DNA of 64,000 nucleotides, from positions 7,552,001 through 7,616,000 of the forward strand of contig NZ_CP109171.1 of assembly GCF_036246005.1 (NCBI RefSeq), read 5' to 3'. A program made the translations under genes and the position numbers. The DNA is from Streptomyces sp. NBC_01723 (GTDB taxonomy: Bacteria; Actinomycetota; Actinomycetes; Streptomycetales; Streptomycetaceae). How positions within the stretch are numbered: the first letter of the stretch is position 1; the number at the start of each line of letters is the position of its first letter. Of this stretch, positions 1-9,127 are shown piece by piece. A model generated the notes under the pieces. It did not search any database and was not told the DNA's origin. It was given only the letters and a program-made list of their open reading frames with translations.

Positions 1-2
1 TC

Positions 3-1430
3 CCGGTGGGCGCGCACGAGGTGAGCCGGTGGGTGCCGCGCCAGCAGCTCGCCCTGCTGCGCCATTGCGCCGCGCGGGCGGCCGACGCCGGACTGCCGCT
101 GCACGCGCGGGCGACGGCCCTGACCCGGGCCGCCGCCGTGCCCGACGGGGGAGCCGACCTCCTGCGCCGCTGGACCGGATCGGCGGAGGTGGTCCTCGCG
201 GAGGCCGCGCTCGCCGCCCTGGCCGGCACCGACCGGGCCGCCGAGTCACTGCCCGAGCTGCTGGCCCACGCGGGCGGCGACCGGGCCCGCGTCGCCGTGT
301 ACGCGGTCACCCGGGCGTCCCGGCAGGCGCGGCCGTCGGTCCTCGCCGGCCACCTGCGGGACGTGCTGCGGGCGCCGGACGCCAAGGTGACCAGCCGCAA
401 GGAGGCCGTCCGCCTCGCCGCGGTCCGGCTCGCCGTGCCGGACGCCGCGGCCCTCGTCGCCGAGGTGTACGCCCGCCCGGGCACCCACCGGGACGTCCGC
501 GCCGCCTGCGTCGCCTTCACCGGCGGGCTGCTGGGGCACGAGGAGGTCTGGGAGCTGCTGCACGACGCGGCGGCCGGTACGCCGGTCCTGCGGGCCGCAC
601 TGCTGCGGGCCCTGCCGATGAACCTGCCCGAGGCCCACCGCGCCCGCTACGCGGCCCTGGTGCGTGACGTGGCCGCCGACTACGCCGCCGACTCGGCCAC
701 CGCGATCCTCGCCTTCCAGGCGCTGGCCCGCTGGGCCCCCTGGTCGGCCGAGGCGCCCGGCGTGCTCGCCAGGGCCGTCACGGACCTCGGCAACCGCGGG
801 ACCTGGGCCTCCGCCGCCAACGCCCTGATCGGCGCGGCGTCGAGCGCCCCGCACGGCCTCACCGGACTGCTGGACGCCCTGACCACGCTGGCCGGGACGG
901 AGGACGGCGACGGCAGCGACGCGGGGGAGACCCGGGACCGGCCGTCCCACCGCCGGATCGAGGCCCTCGTCGCCGGACTCGAAACGGGATGCCGGCGCCC
1001 CGAGGCGGTCCGCCCGGCCGCCCTGGCCGCCGCCGAGCTGCTGTCCGCGTACGACGCCCACGTGGCCCGGGCCGCCGTGCTCGCGGCGCACCACGTGGAC
1101 CTGAGCGCCGTACCGCCGCGCCTGGACCGGGTGGCCGACCTGGCGGGACCCGACCGCCCGGCGCTCGCGGCGCGGGTCGCGGGCGCCCTGCGCGAGCGAC
1201 TGGAGACCCGGGCACAGCCCGGCGACTCCACGGTGCTGCTCGCCGAGGCCCGGACGCTGGCCGAGCACGGCGGTCACGCCCGCGGGCTGATGGCCGTGGC
1301 CGTCACCGGCGCGCTCGGCCAGCGCGAGGACTGGCCCGCCCCCTGGCGAGCCGCGCTGCGCACCCTGCGCCGCCACCCCGTCCCCGACGTACGCGACGCG
1401 GCGCTGGAGGAGACGACGGCCTACGAGTGA
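3..1430 (+). CDS. Helical-repeat (HEAT-like) protein, 5' end missing
   Basis: The reading frame is open to the left edge of the window, so the gene starts upstream and only about the last 475 codons are present. The GTG at position 6 is not convincing as a start because no ribosome binding site can be seen. The protein is rich in Ala, Leu and Arg and consists of repeated amphipathic helices of about 30-40 residues, as in HEAT/armadillo-type scaffolds (for example LPELLAHAGGD and AALLRALPMNLP). I see no catalytic motif, signal peptide or membrane segment. Such solenoids usually bind proteins, but no partner can be named. The gene runs convergently towards the desaturase gene, with a 46-base gap. 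Confidence 0.6.
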   Translation, partial: PVGAHEVSRWVPRQQLALLRHCAARAADAGLPLHARATALTRAAAVPDGGADLLRRWTGSAEVVLAEAALAALAGTDRAAESLPELLAHAGGDRARVAVYAVTRASRQARPSVLAGHLRDVLRAPDAKVTSRKEAVRLAAVRLAVPDAAALVAEVYARPGTHRDVRAACVAFTGGLLGHEEVWELLHDAAAGTPVLRAALLRALPMNLPEAHRARYAALVRDVAADYAADSATAILAFQALARWAPWSAEAPGVLARAVTDLGNRGTWASAANALIGAASSAPHGLTGLLDALTTLAGTEDGDGSDAGETRDRPSHRRIEALVAGLETGCRRPEAVRPAALAAAELLSAYDAHVARAAVLAAHHVDLSAVPPRLDRVADLAGPDRPALAARVAGALRERLETRAQPGDSTVLLAEARTLAEHGGHARGLMAVAVTGALGQREDWPAPWRAALRTLRRHPVPDVRDAALEETTAYE

Positions 1431-1476
1431 CGGACCCGGCCGCGGTCGGCGTCGTCGTCACCGGTGCCGCCTGCGG

Positions 1477-2451
1477 TCAGCCCGCCGCGCGGGCCGCCAT
1501 CCGGGCCTTGCGTGCCGCCAGCTTCTCGTCGAACTTGGCTGCCTCGGCGTCCAGCCCGCCCATGTAGAGACCCAGTTCCTCCTGGGCCCGCACACCCTCC
1601 GGGCCGAGTCCGTCGATCTCCAGGACCTTCAGGAAGCGCAGCACGGGCTGGAGCACGTCGTCGTGGTGGATGCGCAGGTTGTAGACCTCGCCGATCGCCA
1701 TCTGCGCGGCGGCCCGCTCGAAGCCGGGCATGCCGTGACCGGGCATCCGGAAGTTGACGACCACGTCCCGCACGGCCTGCATGGTGAGGTCGGGCGCGAT
1801 CTCGAAGGCGGCCTTGAGCAGGTTCCGGTAGAAGACCATGTGCAGGTTCTCGTCGGTCGCGATGCGGGCCAGCATGCGGTCGCAGACCGGGTCGCCGGAC
1901 TGGTGGCCGGTGTTGCGGTGCGAGACGCGGGTGGCCAGCTCCTGGAAGGCGACGTAGGCCACCGAGTGCAGCATCGAGTGCCGGTTGTCCGACTCGAAGC
2001 CCTCGCTCATGTGGGCCATCCGGAACTGCTCCAGCTTGTCCGGGTCGACCGCGCGGGAGGTGAGCAGGTAGTCGCGCATGACGATGCCGTGCCGCCCCTC
2101 CTCGGCGGTCCAGCGGTGCACCCAGGTGCCCCAGGCGCCGTCACGGCCGAAGAGGCTGGCGATCTCGTGGTGGTAGCTGGGGAGGTTGTCCTCCGTCAGC
2201 AGGTTCACCACGAGCGCGATCCGGCCGATCTCGGTGACCTTCGACTGCTCCTTGTCCCAGGCCTCGCCGTCCTCGAAGATCCCCGGGAAGTTCCGTCCGT
2301 CGGTCCACGGCACGTACTCGTGCGGCATCCAGTCCTTGGCGACCTTCAGATGCCGGTTGAGCTCGTTCTCGACCACTTCCTCCAGCGCGTACAGCAGCCG
2401 GGCGTCGGTCCAGTCGGCGGAGGAGCCGAGGTGCGGGGAGACGATCGTCAC
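1477..2451 (-). CDS. Acyl-[acyl-carrier-protein] desaturase (ferritin-like di-iron)
   Basis: This 324-residue protein belongs to the soluble stearoyl-ACP desaturase family (mycobacterial DesA1/DesA2 type). These di-iron enzymes insert a cis double bond into acyl chains on ACP, using O2 and reduced ferredoxin. Both di-iron motifs are visible: EEGRH (ExxRH) near residue 120 and DENLH (ExxH) near residue 200. Length is normal. The start is GTG at 2451, with GGAG six bases before it on the minus strand. The region just upstream carries three tandem inverted repeats (separate entry), so the gene is probably controlled by a dimeric repressor of the TetR type, in keeping with membrane-fluidity control. 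Family assignment is firm; the chain length and position of desaturation are unknown. Confidence 0.9.
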   Translation of the reverse strand: MTIVSPHLGSSADWTDARLLYALEEVVENELNRHLKVAKDWMPHEYVPWTDGRNFPGIFEDGEAWDKEQSKVTEIGRIALVVNLLTEDNLPSYHHEIASLFGRDGAWGTWVHRWTAEEGRHGIVMRDYLLTSRAVDPDKLEQFRMAHMSEGFESDNRHSMLHSVAYVAFQELATRVSHRNTGHQSGDPVCDRMLARIATDENLHMVFYRNLLKAAFEIAPDLTMQAVRDVVVNFRMPGHGMPGFERAAAQMAIGEVYNLRIHHDDVLQPVLRFLKVLEIDGLGPEGVRAQEELGLYMGGLDAEAAKFDEKLAARKARMAARAAG

Positions 2452-2506
2452 GGAGAACTCCAGGGGGACGTGCGACAGTGCGGAGCGGCCGGCGAGCGGT
2501 GCCGGG

Positions 2507-2556
2507 AACCTACGGGATCGTAGGCTACGAAACCGTAGGTTACGAGGGCGTAGGTT
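2507..2556 (-). promoter_or_regulatory. Triple tandem operator upstream of the desaturase
   Basis: Three copies of an inverted repeat of the form (C/T)TACG-N4-CGTAG lie exactly 15 bases apart: 2510-2523, 2525-2538 and 2540-2553. The first is the most symmetrical, CCTACG-GGAT-CGTAGG at 2509-2524. Tandem sites at fixed phase 56-100 bases upstream of the desaturase start suggest cooperative binding of a dimeric repressor. TetR-family regulators often control desaturases in actinobacteria; the actual protein is not in view. Confidence 0.6.
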
Positions 2557-2658
2557 AAACGCACTGTAAAGGCTGCTGATCAGCCACGGTCCCGCAGGGC
2601 CCGGAAAGGCACCGCGACACGCAGGTCCCGGGGCCGGACGGGTGAGGTACCGGCGAGT

Positions 2659-3435
2659 TCAGGCGTACAGCTCCCGCAACCGGACCGAGAGGCATGTCAC
2701 ACAGCCTTCGAGCTTCTCGAACTCGCCGATGTCGACGAGTACGGGTTCGTGGCCGAGGTCGGCCAGCAGCTCCGCCGTCTTCGGCGCGCTCGCCGCCATC
2801 AGCAGCCTGTCCCCGCCGAGCAGCACCACGTGCGCCCCGGACTCCTCCGGCACCGGCAGGAAGCGCGGGTAGAGCGACGGCACGTCGGTCTGCGGGATGT
2901 GCCCGATCACCGTGCCGTCCGGCAGCGCGGTCACCGCCGACTTCAGGTGCAGCACCTTGCTCACCGGCACGGCGACGACCCGGGCGCCCAGCGGCTCGAA
3001 CGCGGCCCGCACCTGCTGCACCCCGGCCGCGTTGGTGCGCCCGCCGCGCCCGACGTAGATCGTGTCGCCGATCTTCAGGACGTCGCCGCCGTCCAGGGTT
3101 CCGGGCTCCCAGACCCAGTTGACCGAGCAGCCGAGCCGGGCCACGGCCTCCTCGACGCCGGCCGTCTCCGCCCGCCGGGACTCCGCGCCGGGCCGCGTGA
3201 TCAGGGCGACGTTGCGGTACATGACGACCGTGTCCTCGACGAACACCGAGTCGGGGCAGTCGTCGGCGGGGTCCACCTCCAGCGTCTCCCAGCCGTTGGC
3301 CGCCAGGGCCTCGACGTAGGCGTCCCACTGCTCGACCGCCAGGGCGTGGTCGACGGGCTCCCGCTCGACGTGGGTCACCAGGCCTTCGGCGAGCCTGGGG
3401 CTGGGGCGGCGGACGAGGGCCTTCTTGCTGGGCAC
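2659..3435 (-). CDS. ddaH: Dimethylargininase (DDAH family)
   Basis: This 258-residue protein is of the amidinotransferase/DDAH superfamily, which hydrolyses N-omega-methylated arginines to citrulline and methylamines. Visible features are an acidic substrate-side motif DSVFVEDTV near residue 62, GGDVLKIGDTIYVG, the catalytic-type His in VLHLKSAVT, and the nucleophilic Cys in EGCVTCLSVR near the C-terminus. Length matches bacterial DDAH. The start is GTG 3435 with GGAAGG six bases upstream. It is transcribed in the same direction as the UvrA-like gene, but a 96-base gap separates them. Arginine deiminase is less likely because the protein is much shorter than the usual 400 residues. Confidence 0.85.
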   Translation of the reverse strand: MPSKKALVRRPSPRLAEGLVTHVEREPVDHALAVEQWDAYVEALAANGWETLEVDPADDCPDSVFVEDTVVMYRNVALITRPGAESRRAETAGVEEAVARLGCSVNWVWEPGTLDGGDVLKIGDTIYVGRGGRTNAAGVQQVRAAFEPLGARVVAVPVSKVLHLKSAVTALPDGTVIGHIPQTDVPSLYPRFLPVPEESGAHVVLLGGDRLLMAASAPKTAELLADLGHEPVLVDIGEFEKLEGCVTCLSVRLRELYA

Positions 3436-3531
3436 GCGGGGCCTTCCGTATCGGCGCTGTCGGGTCGGGCGCCCGTGGTCCGGCGCCGGCTCGCCATCAT
3501 GCAGCGGGGACGCGTGCGGACGGAACCCCCG

Positions 3532-5790
<2,259 letters not shown>

Positions 5791-5797
5791 GCGAGTG

Positions 5798-5803
5798 ACG
5801 CTA
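5798..5803 (-). promoter_or_regulatory. -10 element TAGCGT for the UvrA-like gene
   Basis: On the minus strand, TAGCGT ends seven bases before the ATG at 5790, the spacing expected for a leaderless mRNA. Its first three bases are the TAG stop codon of the upstream ABC-F gene (5801-5803). No clear -35 was identified. Confidence 0.45.
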
Positions 5804-7426
5804 GGCGGGATACCCGACAGCTTCTGGCTGGATTTCCCGCAGTTCCCCCTCCTCGAACAGCAGCCAGCGGGTGATGCCCAGCGACTCCAGGAACGGCATG
5901 TCGTGACTGGCCACGATCAGCGCCCCCTCGTAGGACTCCAGGGCGGTGATGAGCTGCCGCACGCTCGCCATGTCCAGGTTGTTCGTCGGCTCGTCCAGCA
6001 TCAGCAGCTGCGGCGCGGGCTCGGCCAGCATCAGCGCGGCCAGCGCCGCCCGGAACCGCTCGCCGCCGGAGAGGGTCGCCGCCTTCTGGTCGGCGCGGGC
6101 GCCGCGGAACAGGAAGCGGGCCAGCCGCGCCCGGATCCGGTTGTTGGTGGCGCCCGGCGCGAACCGGGCCACGTTCTCGGCGACGGTCAGCTCCCCGTCG
6201 AGCACGTCGAGGCGCTGTGGCAGGAACCGCAGCGGCACGTGCGCCGTCGCCTCGCCCGCCACCGGCGCCAGCTCTCCGGCGACCGTGCGCAGCAGCGTGG
6301 TCTTGCCCGCTCCGTTGCGCCCGATCAGCGCGATCCGCTCGGGACCGTGCAGATCGAAGCCGCCCTCCACCCGCGCGCCGTAGCGGAGTTCCAGTTCGCG
6401 CAGGGTGAGCACGGACCGGCCCGGCGGGACGGCCGTGTAGGGCAGGTCGACGCGGATCTCGTCGTCGTCCCGCACGGCCTCCACCGCGTCGTCGAGGCGT
6501 TCCCTGGCCTCGGCGAGCTTCTCCTCGTGCATGATGCGGTGCTTGCCCGCGGACTCCTGTGCCGCGCGCTTGCGCGCCCCCATGACGATCTTCGGTTCGC
6601 GTTTCTGGTCCCACATCTTCTGGCCGTACCGCTTGCGGCGGGCCAGTTTGACCTGGGCGTCGGCCAGTTCCCGCTTCTGCTTGCGCAGATCGGACTCGGC
6701 GACCCGCACCATGCGTTCGGCCGCCTCCTGCTCCACGGCCAGGGCCTCCTCGTACGCCGAGAGGTTCCCGCCGTACCAGGTGATGCCGCCGGAGCGCAGG
6801 TCGGCGATCTGGTCGACCAGTTCCAGCAGTTCCCGGTCGTGGCTGACCACGACCATGACGCCCGGCCAGGAGGTGACGGCGGCGTACAGGCGCCTGCGGG
6901 CGTACAGGTCGAGGTTGTTGGTGGGCTCGTCCAGGAGCAGGACGTCGGGCCGGCGCAGCAGCAGCGCGGCCAGCCGCAGCAGTACCGACTCGCCGCCCGA
7001 GACCTCGCCGACGGTGCGGTCGAGCCCCACGTGGCCGAGCCCGAGTTCGCCGAGGGTGGCCAGAGCGCGCTCCTCGACGTCCCAGTCGTCGCCGACCGTC
7101 TCGAAGTGCTCCTCGGCCACGTCACCGGCCTCGATGGCGTGCAGCGCGGCCCGGCGCGCGGCGATGCCGAGTGCCTCGTCGACCCGCAGCGCGGTGTCGA
7201 GGGTGACGTTCTGCGGCAGGTGGCCGACCTCGCCGGTGACGCGGACGAGGCCGTCGGCCGGCGTGAGCTGCCCGGCGATCAGCTTCAACAGGGTGGACTT
7301 GCCCGCCCCGTTGACGCCGACGAGCCCGGTCCTGCCGGGGCCGAACGCGGTGTCGAGTCCCTCGAAGACGGGCGTGCCGTCGGGCCAGGCGAAGGACAGG
7401 GACGTACAAGTGATGGATGTAGACAT
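5801..7426 (-). CDS. ABC-F ATPase, probable ribosome protection factor
   Basis: This 541-residue soluble ABC-F protein has no membrane segments. Two ATPase domains are visible: Walker A GVNGAGKST near residue 38 with Walker B LLLDEPTNNLD near 190, and Walker A GRNGAGKTT near 355 with a second LMLDEPTNNLD near 475. A charged, Arg/Lys-rich linker of about 80 residues joins them, as in factors that enter the ribosomal E site. Family members either protect ribosomes from antibiotics or act as translation factors. A promoter, a tiny leader ORF and an intrinsic terminator precede the gene, which is typical of antibiotic-induced attenuation, so a resistance role is favoured by inference. The start is ATG 7426. 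Confidence 0.85.
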   Translation of the reverse strand: MSTSITCTSLSFAWPDGTPVFEGLDTAFGPGRTGLVGVNGAGKSTLLKLIAGQLTPADGLVRVTGEVGHLPQNVTLDTALRVDEALGIAARRAALHAIEAGDVAEEHFETVGDDWDVEERALATLGELGLGHVGLDRTVGEVSGGESVLLRLAALLLRRPDVLLLDEPTNNLDLYARRRLYAAVTSWPGVMVVVSHDRELLELVDQIADLRSGGITWYGGNLSAYEEALAVEQEAAERMVRVAESDLRKQKRELADAQVKLARRKRYGQKMWDQKREPKIVMGARKRAAQESAGKHRIMHEEKLAEARERLDDAVEAVRDDDEIRVDLPYTAVPPGRSVLTLRELELRYGARVEGGFDLHGPERIALIGRNGAGKTTLLRTVAGELAPVAGEATAHVPLRFLPQRLDVLDGELTVAENVARFAPGATNNRIRARLARFLFRGARADQKAATLSGGERFRAALAALMLAEPAPQLLMLDEPTNNLDMASVRQLITALESYEGALIVASHDMPFLESLGITRWLLFEEGELREIQPEAVGYPA

Positions 7427-7542
7427 ACGGGTCTCCGCGGTTGCTTGAAGCCGTCAGGGGCAAACGCGTATCGAGACACCGGGAGGGCGGCGACCGCCGT
7501 CGGACGAGAGAAGGAGGAGCCCCGGGGGAGTGGCCGGGCATG

Positions 7543-7572
7543 AAAAAAGCCCTGCTCCGCGAGGGGACGGCT
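7543..7572 (-). terminator. Intrinsic terminator in the ABC-F leader (attenuator)
   Basis: On the minus strand a GC-rich stem (AGCC...GGCT with inner CCCC/GGAG pairing and one internal loop) is followed directly by six T residues (7548-7543). It lies between the predicted promoter and the ABC-F start, about 115 bases before the start codon, so it should stop transcription before the gene unless the stem is disrupted. Confidence 0.6.
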
Positions 7573-7633
7573 CGAACGCCGAGGTCACACGCTGCGTACA
7601 CACACGTGAGGTGTGTCGCGGTGTCTCAGGACC

Positions 7634-7645
7634 TCAGACGAGCAA
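7634..7645 (-). CDS. Candidate three-residue leader peptide (Met-Leu-Val)
   Basis: On the minus strand TTG-CTC-GTC-TGA follows GGAGAAGG (7656-7649), with seven bases between GGAG and the TTG. It sits about 30 bases after the predicted transcription start and about 60 bases before the attenuator stem. Ribosome stalling on such a mini-ORF could prevent formation of the terminator. This is inferred from position and ribosome binding site only. Confidence 0.35.
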   Translation of the reverse strand: MLV

Positions 7646-7682
7646 CGTCCTTCTCCAATCGGCGGCAACAGAAGCGATATAC

Positions 7683-7711
7683 ACCGTACGAGGGACCGGG
7701 TGCGCTGTCAA
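7683..7711 (-). promoter_or_regulatory. Strong sigma-70-type promoter for the ABC-F operon
   Basis: On the minus strand TTGACA (7711-7706) is separated by 17 bases from TACGGT (7688-7683). This is a consensus -35 with a good TAnnnT -10. The predicted start is near 7676, about 20 bases before the leader-peptide ribosome binding site. Confidence 0.65.
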
Positions 7712-7734
7712 CGTATTTCCGCGCACCCGGTCCC
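7692..7734. repeat. Perfect 14-base inverted repeat enclosing the -35 box
   Basis: GGGACCGGGTGCGC (7692-7705) and its exact complement (7721-7734) flank a 15-base spacer that contains the TTGACA of the ABC-F promoter. The repeat lies in the divergent region between the ABC-F and GPP34 genes. It could be an operator or a hairpin in the GPP34 mRNA leader. Confidence 0.6.
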
Positions 7735-7753
7735 ACGGCCCCGAGGAGGCCCC

Positions 7754-8437
7754 GTGCCCAACGGCCCGCTCTCACTGCCGGCCCGGCTCTGCCTGCTGGC
7801 CTGGGACCCCACGAGGTCCGGGGCCGCGGACACCGCCCGGGTCCACCACCTGGTGCGCGCCGGCGCGCTCACCGAACTGGCCCGGCGCGGCCTGCTCACC
7901 GACGACGACGGCATCGCCACCCCCGTCGACCTGGACTCCCGCACCGGGGACGCGGTCCTCGACGGGCTGCTCGAGCTGGTCCGCGAGTCGCTGCCGCACC
8001 GGTGGCGGACGTGGGTCGCGCTGCACGCGCGGGTCACCTTCGACGCCGTCCGGGAGCAACTGGTGGCCGAGGGCTACCTGCGGGCCGAGAAGAAGCGGGT
8101 GCTCGGGGTGTTCCCGTCCGTGGAGCACGTCCTGGCGCGCCCGGCCGTGGCGAAGGCGCTCCGCGAGGAGACGCGGGAGGTGCTGGAGGGCCGGATCCCG
8201 GCCGGGGAGGTGTCCGAGCGCGACGCGGCCGCGGCCGTGCTCGTCGCCGCCGCGGCACCCGGCCTCCCGGCCGGCGCCGGACACGGCGCGGCCGACGGTG
8301 GGCGCCGCAAGGAGCGCATCGCCGAGCTGACCGAGCGGGGCGGGGCGGCGGCACCCGGGCTGCGGAAGATCGTGGGAGAGGTCTGGGGCGCGGTGAGCGC
8401 GGAGAGCGCCCGGGCCGTGGCGTCGTCGGGGCGCTGA
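7754..8437 (+). CDS. GPP34 (GOLPH3-like) family phosphoprotein
   Basis: This 227-residue protein matches the GOLPH3/GPP34 fold that Streptomyces carry in many copies. In eukaryotes the fold binds phosphoinositides; the bacterial role is not established. Characteristic stretches are LPARLCLLAWDP at the N-terminus, LVRAGALTELARRGLLTDD, and a helical C-terminal half rich in Ala, Glu and Arg. There is no signal peptide or membrane span. GTG 7754 is chosen as start because GAGGAGG lies at 7743-7749; the frame is open further upstream but without a ribosome binding site. It is divergent from the ABC-F gene, sharing a 300-base control region, and convergent with the SsgA-like gene. Confidence 0.78.
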   Translation: MPNGPLSLPARLCLLAWDPTRSGAADTARVHHLVRAGALTELARRGLLTDDDGIATPVDLDSRTGDAVLDGLLELVRESLPHRWRTWVALHARVTFDAVREQLVAEGYLRAEKKRVLGVFPSVEHVLARPAVAKALREETREVLEGRIPAGEVSERDAAAAVLVAAAAPGLPAGAGHGAADGGRRKERIAELTERGGAAAPGLRKIVGEVWGAVSAESARAVASSGR

Positions 8438-8476
8438 GAGGTCGGGGCGCGGAGGCGGGCCGGGGGCGACGGCCGG

Positions 8477-8893
8477 TCAGCAGCTGCCGCGCAGCAGCTC
8501 CGCCAGGTCGTGCTCCAGGTCGAGGTGGAGGTGCTCCATGCCGACGGGCACCAGTTCGCCCGTGGCCGCCAGGAACCGGCGCAGCTCGCCGGAACGCACG
8601 TGGATCACGGCGGTGCCCTCGGGCGCGTGGAACTCCAGGACGGTGCGGTCGTACCCGTACGGGCGCACCCGCACGTCGCCGTGGCCGTCCGGCTCCCGCA
8701 TCCCCGCGATGAGCAGCTCGCGGGAGAAGGTCCAGCAGACCTCCACGCCCTCCAGGGTGGCCGGGGCCGGGAAGGTCATGCGGACGGCGAAGGGGTCGCC
8801 GCGGTCGTAGTGCAGGGTGGCGGGAATGCTCGGCATGCGCGGTGCGGCGGCGACGAGACGCGCCTCGACCGGCTGCTCGATGACGGTGGACAA
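8477..8893 (-). CDS. ssgD: SsgA-like sporulation/cell-division protein (probably SsgD)
   Basis: This 138-residue protein of the SsgA-like family (SALP) is restricted to sporulating actinomycetes. Members guide FtsZ placement, septation and wall remodelling. Family marks are TLHYDRGDPFAVRMTF, the central VCWTFSRELL, and HVRSGELRRFL near the C-terminus. Length fits the usual 130-145 residues. TTG 8893 is chosen as start because GGGAG precedes it and the protein then begins at the normal family position; the frame is open further upstream to 8983 but that stretch is low-complexity. The neighbourhood matches what I recall for ssgD of S. coelicolor (SCO6722), a member linked to lateral wall integrity. 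The family call is firm, the paralogue call less so. Confidence 0.8.
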   Translation of the reverse strand: MSTVIEQPVEARLVAAAPRMPSIPATLHYDRGDPFAVRMTFPAPATLEGVEVCWTFSRELLIAGMREPDGHGDVRVRPYGYDRTVLEFHAPEGTAVIHVRSGELRRFLAATGELVPVGMEHLHLDLEHDLAELLRGSC

Positions 8894-9090
8894 CGCCTTG
8901 CTCCCTCGTGACGGCTGGACGGGCTCTCGGGGTGGTGCGGGCCGGGCACTTGAAGAGACGTGGGAAACAGCCGATCCGTGCACACGAGCATCGAGTGACC
9001 TCTGTCACCGCGTTCATGCACCGGCGTGACTCGGCTCTCCTCGCCCGCCCCGTACGGCACTTGCGCCACGCGCGTGCCGGGCAGGTCCTC

Positions 9091-9119
9091 TGGACGGCTC
9101 ACCCCCGGTGGGCTAGCTT
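9091..9119 (+). promoter_or_regulatory. Promoter of the Asp-box protein gene
   Basis: TGGACG (9091-9096), a 17-base spacer and TAGCTT (9114-9119) precede the ATG at 9128 by only eight bases, so transcription should begin at or just before the start codon. Confidence 0.5.
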
Positions 9120-9127
9120 CGCCCGCC

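Noticed and set aside
6..8. GTG at position 6 as the start of the first gene
   Set aside because: No ribosome binding site can be judged and the frame is open to the window edge, so the gene is treated as cut.
2507..2556. Three evenly spaced repeats as a small CRISPR array
   Set aside because: Repeats are about 10-14 bases with 15-base period and internal symmetry, with no room for spacers and no cas genes; operators explain them better.
8995..9008. GTGAC-N4-GTCAC upstream of the SsgA-like gene as an operator
   Set aside because: Only five bases per arm and about 100 bases from the start; likely to occur by chance in this composition.
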